Positions 27,193 to 36,057 of a DNA stretch of 64,000 bases are shown here, piece by piece (position 1 is the stretch's first letter; the number at the start of each line of letters is the position of its first letter). This stretch comes from an uncultured Sphingomonadaceae bacterium. Its GTDB lineage: Bacteria; Pseudomonadota; Alphaproteobacteria; Sphingomonadales; Sphingomonadaceae. The notes beneath the pieces are model-generated. The model saw only the letters and a program-made list of their open reading frames with translations, had not been told where the DNA came from and did no database searches. Position numbers and translations under genes: made by a program. The stretch lies in assembly GCA_947493955.1 (NCBI GenBank), contig CANLSQ010000003.1, forward strand, positions 310,001-374,000, read 5' to 3'.

Positions 27193-28374
27193 ATGGCGCA
27201 AGGGGCACTGGCCGGGCTACGATTGATTGAAATGGGGCAGCTTATTGCCGGACCATTTTGCGGTCAGCTAATGGGTGATCATGGCGCGGAAGTGATCAAG
27301 ATTGAACCGCCAAAGGTCGGCGATGCCATGCGCAGCTGGGGACAGGGGATACCGCTTTGGTTCTCGGTTGTCGGGCGCAATAAAAAGTCGATCACGCTCA
27401 ACCTGCGTGAAAAAGAAGGCCAGGAGATTGTAAAAAAACTGGTCGCGAAAAGCGACTTTCTGCTGGAAAATTTCCGCCCAGGCACGATGGAAAAATGGGG
27501 GCTGGACTATGATCAGTTAAGCGCGATCAACGAAGCGCTGATCATGATCCGCGTCTCCGGCTATGGGCAGACAGGTCCTTATGCCTCGCGCGCAGGCTAT
27601 GGTTCCATCGGAGAGGCAATGGGTGGTATGCGCTATATTGCCGGCGAACCCGACCGTCCGCCAAGTCGCGCCGGTTTGTCGATCGGTGATTCTCTGGCGG
27701 CAACCTATGCCTGTCTTGGCGCAATGATGGCGCTGCACCATCGGCATGTGACTGGCAAAGGCCAAGTCGTTGATTCGGCGATTTACGAAGCAGTTTTGGC
27801 CAATATGGAATCGACCGTCGCGGAATATACAGTTGCGGGTCATATTCGTGAAAGAACCGGTTCTATTCTGCCGAAAATAGCGCCATCCAACGTGTATGAG
27901 ACCAAAGACGGAAGCGTCCTGATCGGCGGCAATCAGGATAGCGTCTGGAAACGAATGTCGGCGATGATGGGGCAGCCGGAACTGGGCGATGACCCTCGTT
28001 ACGCCACCCATGTTGCGAGAGGTGAAAACCAGGCTGAACTGGATGACCTGATCAACGTCTGGACACGGACTTTGACCAGTCAGGAAGTGTTGGACCTGTG
28101 CGAAGTGAATGGCGTTCCGGCGGGTAATATCTTCCGTGCGCCGGAAATGCTGGCGGACCCGCATTTTGAAGCGCGGGATGCATTGGTAAAAATGGATCAT
28201 CCCCAGCATGAAAATTTCGTTATGCAGAATGTTGCGCCGAAATTGTCCGATACCCCTGGCGGCGTCGAAACGATCGGCCCTGATCTGGGGGCCCATAACG
28301 AAGCGATTTATGGAGAATTGCTGGGTATGGACAGCGCCAAGATCGGCGACCTTCGGGAACGTGGTATCATTTGA
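27193..28374 (+). CDS. CaiB/BaiF-family CoA-transferase
   Basis: The ATG at 27193 follows an AGGAGG ribosome-binding site. The 393-residue product has GQLIAGPFCGQLMGDHGAEVIKIE at the start, ENFRPGTMEKWGLDYDQL, SGYGQTGPY, and GLSIGDSLAATYACLGAMMAL with the catalytic Asp (GDS). All are hallmarks of family III CoA-transferases, which exchange CoA between an acyl-CoA and a carboxylic acid without a free acid pool. Its stop lies five bases from the stop of the convergent GntR gene. It probably activates an acid that feeds the HMG-CoA-lyase-like step. Confidence 0.92.
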   Translation: MAQGALAGLRLIEMGQLIAGPFCGQLMGDHGAEVIKIEPPKVGDAMRSWGQGIPLWFSVVGRNKKSITLNLREKEGQEIVKKLVAKSDFLLENFRPGTMEKWGLDYDQLSAINEALIMIRVSGYGQTGPYASRAGYGSIGEAMGGMRYIAGEPDRPPSRAGLSIGDSLAATYACLGAMMALHHRHVTGKGQVVDSAIYEAVLANMESTVAEYTVAGHIRERTGSILPKIAPSNVYETKDGSVLIGGNQDSVWKRMSAMMGQPELGDDPRYATHVARGENQAELDDLINVWTRTLTSQEVLDLCEVNGVPAGNIFRAPEMLADPHFEARDALVKMDHPQHENFVMQNVAPKLSDTPGGVETIGPDLGAHNEAIYGELLGMDSAKIGDLRERGII

Positions 28375-28378
28375 AGCA

Positions 28379-29026
28379 TCAAGATTTCGGTGTTGCGGTA
28401 ACGCTAAATGAATGAAACGCTCTGCGAATGTGACTCGTCATAACCGATTTTGCCCAGTCTGCATCCTTGGCGGCAAAAGCAGCGATAAGCTCGTCATGAT
28501 CAACAGCTGACTGATGAAGCTGTGTTTTTGAATATTGTTGGGCGGTCCGCCGAACCACCGGCTGTTCGACCAGCGCCGGCATCAGCTTGCTCAGGCGCGG
28601 TGATTGCGCGCATTCCAATATCAGATCATGAAAGCGCCGATTCGCTTCAAGAAAGGCCGTTACGTCAGGTGGTGACTTTTTAATTGCCCGTTTGAGTTCA
28701 TCGTTGATGCCGCGCAACGCGTTTAATGCATCGCCGTCAATCCGCCGTGCCGCACGAGCTGCTGCATGCGCCTCCAGCATTGCCCGAAGGGTGAACATCT
28801 CGTCGACCTCGCCTTCGGACCAATCCGCTACCGAAAGGCGTTTGGATGCGCTGCGGATAACCAGCATCTCGTTTTCTAGCCTGCGGACGGCATCTCTTAC
28901 TGGCGTTCGCGAGACGCCTGAGATTTCAGACAGCTTTTCCTCCGTCAATTGCATACCAGGCACTGCCTCTCCCTGCAGGATGAAGGAGCGTATTTTTTGA
29001 TAAGCAGTTTCAGATGCGCGGCTCAT
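28379..29026 (-). CDS. GntR-family transcriptional regulator, FCD subfamily
   Basis: The ATG at 29026 (a GTG at 29035 is an alternative) gives 215 residues. The N-terminal winged helix-turn-helix has EKLSEISGVSRTPVRDAVRRLENE, typical of GntR, and the C-terminal FCD helical domain carries RAMLEAHAAARAA, FLEANRRFHDLIL and DHDELIAAFAAKDAD, whose Asp and His residues bind a metal in the family. It is flanked by two copies of the palindrome ATTGTATACAAT and is the obvious candidate regulator of both the HyuAB operon and the racemase/TonB operon. The effector is unknown, probably a carboxylic acid or CoA ester. Confidence 0.9.
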   Translation of the reverse strand: MSRASETAYQKIRSFILQGEAVPGMQLTEEKLSEISGVSRTPVRDAVRRLENEMLVIRSASKRLSVADWSEGEVDEMFTLRAMLEAHAAARAARRIDGDALNALRGINDELKRAIKKSPPDVTAFLEANRRFHDLILECAQSPRLSKLMPALVEQPVVRRTAQQYSKTQLHQSAVDHDELIAAFAAKDADWAKSVMTSHIRRAFHSFSVTATPKS

Positions 29027-29113
29027 ATCTAACACATTACCTCAAATTTGTTTGCGGACAAGATGGCCAAACAAGATTGATAGTGGAAACCAATTTCTCC
29101 TTGACGGGTATGA

Positions 29114-29125
29114 ATTGTATACAAT
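29114..29125. promoter_or_regulatory. GntR-type operator, copy 2
   Basis: An exact second copy of ATTGTATACAAT stands 31 bases before the ATG of the racemase-like gene at 29157, in the region divergent from the GntR gene itself. It suggests joint control of both operons and possibly autoregulation. Confidence 0.75.
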
Positions 29126-29156
29126 AGAGGTTGCTGGGAGGGAATTGTCAATCGCT

Positions 29157-29909
29157 ATGCCTGAAACATATCGTATAAAAGTCATCGTTCCGATCCCAAT
29201 GGATGAAGCCGGTGTTGCTGCCCGCGCGGAACAATTGCCTGCTGATTTCGTTCGCGACGGATTTGTACCTGAATTTGTGGCGGTACCTTGGGGTGCAGCT
29301 TTGGGTGACAGCTATCATGATACCATGTTGATGGACTGGACTGTGTTTCAGGCTGGCATCAAAGCCGAAGAAGAAGGTTATGCCGGTGTCCTGATTGATA
29401 CCGTTAGTGATAGTGGCATGAGAGCCTTGCGATCTCGTCTTTCCATACCCGTCGTCGGTCCCGGGGAGGCGGCTTTTGCGGCCGCAATGATGTTGGGCAA
29501 GAAATTTACCGTGCTGACTATGTGGCCGGAGTGGTTCCCGCTCTACGAGAAGACGTTGAACGAATATGGCTGGTGGGATCGTGTGGCTTCACTGCGATCC
29601 ATAGATACGCGGCCCGACGTGACCGAATTGCTTGCTGGCAAAGAAGAGGTGATCTTCGACAAACTGAAGGCGGAAGCGACGGTAGCAATGGAAGAGGATG
29701 GTGCGGATGTGATCGTACTCGGTTCAACAACCATGCACCAGTCGGCAAAATATCTTGATGACAACATGCCGATCCCGGTGCTGAACCCCGGACAGGTCGC
29801 CTACAAGTTTTTGGAAACGTTGATCGAACTTGGGCTCACCCACAGCAAAAAAGCGTTTCCGGCGCCCGAAGTGCCCAAAGACGATGATATCAAAAAAGGA
29901 TGGTATTAA
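29157..29909 (+). CDS. Asp/Glu racemase-superfamily protein lacking both catalytic Cys
   Basis: The ATG at 29157 follows GGGAGGGA. The 250-residue product has the fold pattern of the Asp/Glu/hydantoin racemase superfamily: IKVIVPIPMDEAGV at the start, GVLIDTVSDSGMRALRSRLSIPVVGPGEAA in the first half and VIVLGSTTMHQSA in the second. In active members a Cys stands at each of two positions; here they are Thr82 (IDTVSDSG) and Ser190 (VLGSTT). The arylmalonate decarboxylase subgroup keeps one Cys, and this protein has neither. It may therefore catalyse a different reaction, such as an isomerisation or decarboxylation, or bind without catalysis. Its stop overlaps the next gene. Confidence 0.75.
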   Translation: MPETYRIKVIVPIPMDEAGVAARAEQLPADFVRDGFVPEFVAVPWGAALGDSYHDTMLMDWTVFQAGIKAEEEGYAGVLIDTVSDSGMRALRSRLSIPVVGPGEAAFAAAMMLGKKFTVLTMWPEWFPLYEKTLNEYGWWDRVASLRSIDTRPDVTELLAGKEEVIFDKLKAEATVAMEEDGADVIVLGSTTMHQSAKYLDDNMPIPVLNPGQVAYKFLETLIELGLTHSKKAFPAPEVPKDDDIKKGWY

Positions 29910-30340
29910 TGGCTGACTGGACCCCCGGCATGGCAGGACAAGTGCCGCTGCCCTATCCCTTTTACGTCGATATCGTGACCAAGCGCTATTTTGACGGTGT
30001 CGATAACAAGAATATGACACAGGTACTTAACTGTTTTGCACCAGACGCGATTTTGCATGAAGCGACATCCAATACGATTCATGAAGGTCGCGATGCCATT
30101 AGAGCTATGTTTGAAAAGCTGTTCACGGATTTTGAGTCCATTTGGCATGGCAACTTTGTTCATACCGCTGACCCCGATACCAATACGATCTGTTCGCAAT
30201 TCACGGTATTGATCACGCCCAATGGTGGTGAACAATTGCGTTATGAGAACTGCAACCGCTTCTATTGCAAGGACCGGCTGTTCCAGCATGTTTTCGTTTA
30301 TATGAGCGGCGACAATCTGCTCAAAGAGGGAGACGCCTGA
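29909..30340 (+). CDS. SnoaL-like/NTF2-fold protein
   Basis: The ATG at 29909 overlaps the TAA of the racemase-like gene. The 143-residue product shows VTKRYFDGVDNKNMTQVLNCFAPDAILHEA and GRDAIRAMFEKLFTDFESIWHGNFVHTAD, the helix-sheet pattern of SnoaL-like proteins. The C-terminal FYCKDRLFQHVFVYMSGDN is shared with the next gene, so the two are sisters. Many SnoaL proteins are cyclases, isomerases or hydratases of small molecules; others only bind. The function is unknown. Confidence 0.75.
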   Translation: MADWTPGMAGQVPLPYPFYVDIVTKRYFDGVDNKNMTQVLNCFAPDAILHEATSNTIHEGRDAIRAMFEKLFTDFESIWHGNFVHTADPDTNTICSQFTVLITPNGGEQLRYENCNRFYCKDRLFQHVFVYMSGDNLLKEGDA

Positions 30341-30738
30341 TGCAGTATGAACCTGGCCCTTCTCGTGCAGAACTAATCGAATTTTCGACGAAAACCTATT
30401 TTGGCAATGTCGATGCGAAAGATATGGATGCTACGCTGGCGTGCTTCCACGATGAGGCTCTATTCTGCGTCCAGACCAGCTTTACGCGTTATGCAGGCAA
30501 GGCGGAAATCAAACGTATGTTTGAGGATTTTTTTGGTGCCTATGAAACCATTATTCACCGTGATTTTACCTGCACTGTTGACGAAGCCAATGGCCGGATC
30601 GCCGCCAGTTTTGTGGCCGAGCTGACGGACGCGGACGGTAATGTCACGTTGTTAAACAACACAAATTTCTGGCGCATGCGCGACGGAAAATTTCAGGAAG
30701 TCTATGTCTATATGAGCGGGGAGAATGTCCTCGTTTAA
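30340..30738 (+). CDS. SnoaL-like/NTF2-fold protein, sister of the preceding gene
   Basis: The ATG at 30340 overlaps the preceding TGA. The 132-residue product has KTYFGNVDAKDMDATLACFHDEALFCVQT, GKAEIKRMFEDFFGAYETIIHRDFTCTVDE and the C-terminus FQEVYVYMSGENVLV, which match the preceding protein in order. The two probably arose by tandem duplication and may form a heteromeric pair. It is the third gene of the racemase operon, ahead of a TonB-dependent receptor. Confidence 0.75.
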   Translation: MQYEPGPSRAELIEFSTKTYFGNVDAKDMDATLACFHDEALFCVQTSFTRYAGKAEIKRMFEDFFGAYETIIHRDFTCTVDEANGRIAASFVAELTDADGNVTLLNNTNFWRMRDGKFQEVYVYMSGENVLV

Positions 30739-30796
30739 CGTCAAAATGACGGGCCAAAAGGCCTGCATCTCATTCCATTCAGGGAAGGAAAGTAAA

Positions 30797-33343
30797 ATGC
30801 GTCGCTTCAAAACAGCTCTTTCACTATCGGCGGGTGTCGCTGCTCTCGTAAGTTTCAATCCGGCCATTGCTCAATCGACCGGCGATCAGGAAGCTGGTGA
30901 AGCAGATAGCGGCAATGTTATTATCGTCACTGCGCGGCGACAGGACGAATTGCTTGCCGAAGTACCCGCATCGATTACCGTTTTTACGGCCGAAACGCTT
31001 GAACGCACTGGTATAGAACAGGCGGACGAGTTTGTGCAGCTGACCGCCGGTGTCACTATCGTTAGCGGTACGGCCGAAGCCGGCGATACACAGATCAACA
31101 TTCGCGGCATAAACGGCGCGCGGGATGCGGAAAGCTCTGTTGCTTTGGTGGTGGATGGCATCCTTAAAACCAACACCGCCCAATTGAATCAGGATCAGGG
31201 TACATTACGCCAGATTGAAATTTTGAAGGGCCCACAAGGCGCGCTTTATGGCCGGAATGCTGCGGCTGGCGCAATTGTTATTCAAACACTGAAACCAGGC
31301 GATGAACTGGAAGGCGGCGTAAGGTTAAGTGCAGCCGAAGATAATACATACAAGGCATCAGCTTATATATCTGCTCCTGTAGGTGATACCGCCGGTTTTG
31401 TTTTATCGGGTTCATACAACACGACAGATGGCTTCTACAGAAACAGCTTTTTGAACAATCGAAAGGTGGTTGATGACCAGGAGACATGGTCGATTGATGG
31501 ACGGTTTGTGGCTGAGCTGGGCCCCGACACCGAAGTTGACGTAAAGGCTCGGTATGCGGATCTGTCCGGCGCGTCCATTAACTTTAACGCGGCCTTCCAT
31601 TTGCCGAATTTCGCAGCGACCAATCCGGCGTTTTTTGAAGATGTGAACGATCACCCGTTTAACTATTATTCGAACATTCGTCCAACCAATGAACAGCAAA
31701 CATTTGAAGCATCGGTTAAGCTGACCCATGAATTTGACTTTGCGACATTGACCGCATGGGCGCTTTATGCCGATGTCGATCAGGCTCTGACGGCCGACGG
31801 TACGTCTGCTGATTTTGCGCGTTATACTTTCCCGGGAGCCACGCAAGCTTCGGTGGATGCCTCTAATAACTGTTTCAGTTCTACAGCGGCATTGACCGGT
31901 TTTCCTGTCAACCAGCCGGGTTTCGTTGGTAATGTTCCGGTGCCGTTTATCTTTGACCCGGTCAATGGATCGACCTTCGGCCCCTATAGCCCAACGACTT
32001 GTGATGGCACGCAGTTCCAGATTCGTGAACAAACCGATATCAGTGCAGAAGTTCGGTTGGCGTCCAATGATGATGGCCCGCTCGGCTGGCAGATTGGTGG
32101 CTATTTTTTGAATATTGATCGTGATGTTGGGGTTAGCCTCGGTGCCGATCTGGGTCAGGGCGTAATCCGCGAACTGTTCAATGGACCGGACAGTAGCAAT
32201 CCGACGTCTCAACTATTTGCCGATAACTTCAATACCAATGTTTATGCGGTCTTCGGTTCGCTGGACTATGAAGTATCGGATAATTTCGATGTCGGGCTGG
32301 CGCTGCGCTATGACATCGAAGACCGCGAGGTATCAAGTCAGGTGCCGTTGGCAACGGATCCAATTACCGGAACGCCGATTAATCCTGGTCAGGCCTTTGG
32401 CCCCATTCCCGATCAGTCAGAGACCTTCAAGCAACTGCAGCCCAAATTGTCGCTGCGCTATGGTCTGTCGGATGACATTAATTTTTATGCCAACTGGGGC
32501 ATCGGTTTCAAATCCGGTGGTTTCAACAATCAAGGCTCTGCCGCGATTGTGGATCAGAATTTCAACCAGTTTATTGGCACCAATGTCTTGATCAACGACA
32601 TTTTCCGCAAGGAAAAATCCAGTGCTTTCGAGGCTGGTTTCAAAGGTTCTCTTGCCAATGGTCGGATCACCTTCGATCTCGCCGGCTATTATACTGATGT
32701 CGATGACATGCAGTTTTTCGAGTTTTTCGTCGGCGGTTTCGGTCTTTTGCGGGTGGTTTCCAATATCGATGAAGTTGAACTTTACGGTTTGGAATTCAAC
32801 GCAAATGCCGAAATCGTGGAAGGCTGGGACATTTTTGGCGCGGTCAACGTGACCGAGAGCGAAATCAAGGCCAATGCTTCGCGGCCCAATACGGTCGGTA
32901 ACAAGTCGCCCTATACTGCCGACTATACAATCAATATCGGCACCCAGGTTGTTGCGCCAATTGCCAATGATTTTGATCTGGTGATGCGGGCAGATTACCG
33001 GATTACCGGGCCAACATGGTTCCACTCGGTTCAGGATGATACCAGTCCGACCTTGTTCAGCGGTTTGCTGCCTTTGCCAGCAGACGCAAATTCACCAAAC
33101 AAACTGGTTTTACCGGCCTTTGTTGGTGATGCGGACTATTCGATTACCGAGCGGGAAGCCTTTGGTGTACTCGACCTGCGCTTTGGTCTGGAAGGGGATA
33201 ACTGGAATGTCACTGCTTTTGCTGACAATCTGCTTAACCGCAAATATCTCAACGAAGTTATTCCGGCGATTGAATTTGGCGGATCATTTATCTCACCGGG
33301 TCAGCTCCGGCGCTTTGGTGTCGAGGTCGGGTACAAGTTCTAA
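30797..33343 (+). CDS. TonB-dependent outer-membrane receptor
   Basis: The ATG at 30797 follows AGGGAAGGAAAG and gives 848 residues with a signal ending NPAIAQS. The TonB-box region is NVIIVTARRQDELLAEVPAS. The plug domain shows RQIEILKGPQGALYGRNAAAGAIVI. The C-terminal barrel ends in RRFGVEVGYKF with the usual terminal Phe. It belongs to the large sphingomonad family that often imports organic substrates rather than iron. Its promoter is the one bearing GntR operator copy 2, so it is probably the uptake system of the HyuAB locus. Confidence 0.92.
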   Translation: MRRFKTALSLSAGVAALVSFNPAIAQSTGDQEAGEADSGNVIIVTARRQDELLAEVPASITVFTAETLERTGIEQADEFVQLTAGVTIVSGTAEAGDTQINIRGINGARDAESSVALVVDGILKTNTAQLNQDQGTLRQIEILKGPQGALYGRNAAAGAIVIQTLKPGDELEGGVRLSAAEDNTYKASAYISAPVGDTAGFVLSGSYNTTDGFYRNSFLNNRKVVDDQETWSIDGRFVAELGPDTEVDVKARYADLSGASINFNAAFHLPNFAATNPAFFEDVNDHPFNYYSNIRPTNEQQTFEASVKLTHEFDFATLTAWALYADVDQALTADGTSADFARYTFPGATQASVDASNNCFSSTAALTGFPVNQPGFVGNVPVPFIFDPVNGSTFGPYSPTTCDGTQFQIREQTDISAEVRLASNDDGPLGWQIGGYFLNIDRDVGVSLGADLGQGVIRELFNGPDSSNPTSQLFADNFNTNVYAVFGSLDYEVSDNFDVGLALRYDIEDREVSSQVPLATDPITGTPINPGQAFGPIPDQSETFKQLQPKLSLRYGLSDDINFYANWGIGFKSGGFNNQGSAAIVDQNFNQFIGTNVLINDIFRKEKSSAFEAGFKGSLANGRITFDLAGYYTDVDDMQFFEFFVGGFGLLRVVSNIDEVELYGLEFNANAEIVEGWDIFGAVNVTESEIKANASRPNTVGNKSPYTADYTINIGTQVVAPIANDFDLVMRADYRITGPTWFHSVQDDTSPTLFSGLLPLPADANSPNKLVLPAFVGDADYSITEREAFGVLDLRFGLEGDNWNVTAFADNLLNRKYLNEVIPAIEFGGSFISPGQLRRFGVEVGYKF

Positions 33344-33360
33344 TCTCTGGCAATTACTGA

Positions 33361-34296
33361 TTATCGGGCACCCGCCATTCGGATCGCAAGAGCCGGATCG
33401 GTTGGATCGTTCCAGTCCTGTCGCGCCGCCCATTCGGCAAGTGGCGTCGGCCGAGTTTTAAAATATCTGGCCATTTCCGCTGTATCTGCGATGAGCGGTG
33501 ATATCGGCTGTTCATTATAGAAGCTGTAGAAGCTTGCCATACCGCTATAGATCGATTGGGGTTCGACAGTCGCCGATCCGGTGACCAACAAACTCATCGC
33601 GGATGCGAACTCGTCTGGTGTCATGCTTTTGAATGTGATGGGTTTCCCGGCCGCCTCGCTGAGGATCGAAGCAACCTCATTCCCAACCAGAGCTTGCGGT
33701 CCGCCAACAGCATAACGTCCACTCGGCAGATCATCATTTTGTAGCGCCTCGACCATGAAGGCAGCGACATCATCAAGGCAGATCCATGATATTTTCAGAT
33801 CCGGTTTGGCAGGATAGGCAAATATCGAACTGTTGACGATGGAGGGTTTGTTCCAGCTGCGGATCATATTGTCCATGAAGACCTTGGTTTCAAAAATGGC
33901 ATAGCTGACACCGCTATCGATAATCGCCATTTCAATCGCCCGGCGACCGTCATGCGCAGGGTTGCCGTTGTCTTCATCGGCTACATAACAGCTGGTGTTG
34001 AACACGATTTTCCGGACGCTGCTGGCTTTGGCTGCGGCTGCAATGTTACGACCGAGCTCGGTTGCCTTTTCAAGATCAAATACAAAGGGCAGGTGCATGG
34101 CAATGGCATCCATGCCCTGCGCCGCCGCGACCATGGATTGCTCGTCATATAGATCGGCTTCTACGGTCTCGACATTGGCAAAGGGCGTATTGGCCAGTGC
34201 AGCTGTATTGCGCAGCGCTGCCACCGGATGCAGGCCTGCCGCAAGCAAACGTTCTAGCAAAGGATGGCCTTGGTCGCCGGTTGCGCCGATGGTCAA
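33361..34296 (-). CDS. NmrA-like/atypical SDR family protein
   Basis: The 311-residue product has an NAD(P)-binding start TIGATGDQGHPLLERLLAAG, the NmrA-like G-x-T-G-x-x-G motif, with KIVFNTSCYV in the middle. The only listed start is a TTG at 34296. The family, however, begins a few residues earlier, and the sequence upstream is GAAGAGGATAGAACC then ATC (position 34305), AGA, ATA, TTG. An ATC start would give the usual strand R-I-L-T-I-G-A-T-G, so a rare start codon or a mutated ATG is possible. It is the last gene of the operon begun at 42027. Confidence 0.72.
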   Translation of the reverse strand: MTIGATGDQGHPLLERLLAAGLHPVAALRNTAALANTPFANVETVEADLYDEQSMVAAAQGMDAIAMHLPFVFDLEKATELGRNIAAAAKASSVRKIVFNTSCYVADEDNGNPAHDGRRAIEMAIIDSGVSYAIFETKVFMDNMIRSWNKPSIVNSSIFAYPAKPDLKISWICLDDVAAFMVEALQNDDLPSGRYAVGGPQALVGNEVASILSEAAGKPITFKSMTPDEFASAMSLLVTGSATVEPQSIYSGMASFYSFYNEQPISPLIADTAEMARYFKTRPTPLAEWAARQDWNDPTDPALAIRMAGAR

Positions 34297-34340
34297 TATT
34301 CTGATGGTTCTATCCTCTTCTCAAATTTCGTTGATTTTCT

Positions 34341-35960
34341 TTAGCTATTGATGCGCCGCGCGGCAGACCGGCCAGCGATATATCCGAAGGTCAAGGCAGG
34401 GCCGAGTGTTCCGCCTGCACCCGCATAGACCCCGCCGGTTGGACAGCTGATAACATTGCCTGCCGCGAACAGGCCTGGAATCGGCTCTCCTTGATGGTCA
34501 AGCACCTGCGCTGAACCATCGGTTTTTGCGCCTCCATTGGTGCCGAGTGTTCCCATGTGGATTTCCACCGCATAGAATGGGCCATTGGTGATTGGTCCTA
34601 ATGTCGCCGATGCGCCTTCACGTGAACGATCACCGTAGAAGCGGTCATATGCGCTCTCGCCGCGGCCGAAATCTGGATCATGCCCCTTGATTGCATGAGC
34701 GTTGAAATGGGCGACCGTTTCTTCCAGCCGCTCGCCATCAATATCTATTGCATCGCCAAGACTTCCCAGATCATCTGCACTGGTTATCCAGTCTGGAACT
34801 GCATCCCCAGGCATGACCGAAGCCAGCGGGTAGCGGGACATATATTGCGAATCGAAAATCAGATAAGCGGGCAAATTTGGATATGAATAGGTCGCCGGAT
34901 CAAATTGGTGAAAAGCCCCGGCTAGTGCAGAATAATTATTGGCCTCGTTGCAAAAGCGCTTCCCCGCTCCGTTGACCAATATAGTGTGCGGAAGCGTTCT
35001 TTCGATCAGTACCGGCATGGAGCGCTGCTCGCCGCCCTCCCATTTTACTTCGGGGATTGAAAGGGTCGGTACCCACCAGGCACTGGTCATATTGCCAAGG
35101 CTTGCCCCGGCGGCCATGGCCATTTTCAGACCATCGCCCTGGTTGCCCGGCGGCGAGGCGGGTGCATCCAGCGGGCCGCGCAAAAAGGCCTGTTTCAGCT
35201 CTTCATTCCATTCAAAACCGCCGGTTGCCAGTATTACACCTTGTGATGCGTTGATGGTCAAATCGGCGTCGTCGCGGCGGACCTTGGCCCCGGCTACGCG
35301 GCCATTTTCGACAATCAAGCGGTGGCCATCAACATCCAGCAAGGGTTCAATCCCGCGATCAAGGCAGGCCTTTAACAGACGCCCGATCAAAGCCTGTCCC
35401 CAGCCGCGTAGATCTTCGCTTTCGCGCCGGGCCATTTCGGCTGGATCAACTTGTCCGGTGCCGCCACCCAAAGGCGTTTCCCGCAGCATCATGCGCGGAG
35501 CGGGACCATGTTCAAAGACCTTGTCGGCCCAATCGCCGAGTGCGGAGAAGTCGAACAGATCATTATCGAGCGCGCGGCCGCCATCCGGTTTGGCCCCTGG
35601 CCGGTCGAGATAATAATCAGGATAGCCTTCCAGCAGGCTGAGTCTCGCCGCATCCAGATTTTCGAGAAAGCCTAATGCTTGTGGACCTTCCTCGACAAAG
35701 GCGGACAATACAGTGTCATCGATATCGCCCTGATCGAGAGAGCGGAAATAGGCGAGGGCGTCTTCGCGGCTATCTTCGATACCATGCACCTGCATTTGCC
35801 GGTTACCCGGTATCCAGACAATGCCACCCGATATTGCAGCGGTGCCGCCCAGTTTCGGCTGCTTTTCGATGACTGTGACGCTTGAACCGGCCTCATGCGC
35901 TGCCAGAGCAGCGCTCAGTCCAGCTGCACCGGCTCCGATGATCAGGACATCTGTGTTCAT
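34341..35960 (-). CDS. FAD-dependent 3-ketosteroid Δ1-dehydrogenase-like/fumarate-reductase-like oxidoreductase
   Basis: The 539-residue product begins MNTDVLIIGAGAAGLSAALA, the FAD-binding motif, followed by GGTAAISGGIVWIPGN. The C-terminus shows GPFYAVEIHMGTLGTNGGAKTD and GLFAAGNVIS then GAGGTLGPALTFGYIAGRSAA, as in the fumarate-reductase/KstD family. KstD enzymes introduce a double bond beside a keto group, but the substrate is not shown to be a steroid. A 97-base gap separates it from the CaiB gene; its ribosome-binding site AAGGGAGA can pair with TCTCCCTT about 20 bases away, so translation may be regulated. Confidence 0.8.
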   Translation of the reverse strand: MNTDVLIIGAGAAGLSAALAAHEAGSSVTVIEKQPKLGGTAAISGGIVWIPGNRQMQVHGIEDSREDALAYFRSLDQGDIDDTVLSAFVEEGPQALGFLENLDAARLSLLEGYPDYYLDRPGAKPDGGRALDNDLFDFSALGDWADKVFEHGPAPRMMLRETPLGGGTGQVDPAEMARRESEDLRGWGQALIGRLLKACLDRGIEPLLDVDGHRLIVENGRVAGAKVRRDDADLTINASQGVILATGGFEWNEELKQAFLRGPLDAPASPPGNQGDGLKMAMAAGASLGNMTSAWWVPTLSIPEVKWEGGEQRSMPVLIERTLPHTILVNGAGKRFCNEANNYSALAGAFHQFDPATYSYPNLPAYLIFDSQYMSRYPLASVMPGDAVPDWITSADDLGSLGDAIDIDGERLEETVAHFNAHAIKGHDPDFGRGESAYDRFYGDRSREGASATLGPITNGPFYAVEIHMGTLGTNGGAKTDGSAQVLDHQGEPIPGLFAAGNVISCPTGGVYAGAGGTLGPALTFGYIAGRSAARRINS

Positions 35961-35969
35961 GGCGATAAC

Positions 35970-36000
35970 TCTCCCTTGTTGATGAACAGGATAAGGGAGA
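35970..36000 (-). promoter_or_regulatory. Inverted repeat covering the KstD-like gene's ribosome-binding site
   Basis: TCTCCCTT (35970-35977) and AAGGGAGA (35993-36000) are exact inverted repeats. On the transcript (minus strand) the arm nearest the start codon is the AAGGGAGA ribosome-binding site. It is a weaker version of the hairpin at 22195-22225. Confidence 0.4.
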
Positions 36001-36057
36001 TTGTTCGGGCGGGACCACTGTTACTTTTGGGCCGGCAAATACTGGCCTGAGATTACG

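Noticed and set aside
29046-29066. AAATTTGTTTGCGGACAAGA before the racemase-like gene, like the CCGG operator
   Set aside because: The two half-sites are two bases too far apart and the centre is TTGC rather than CCGG.
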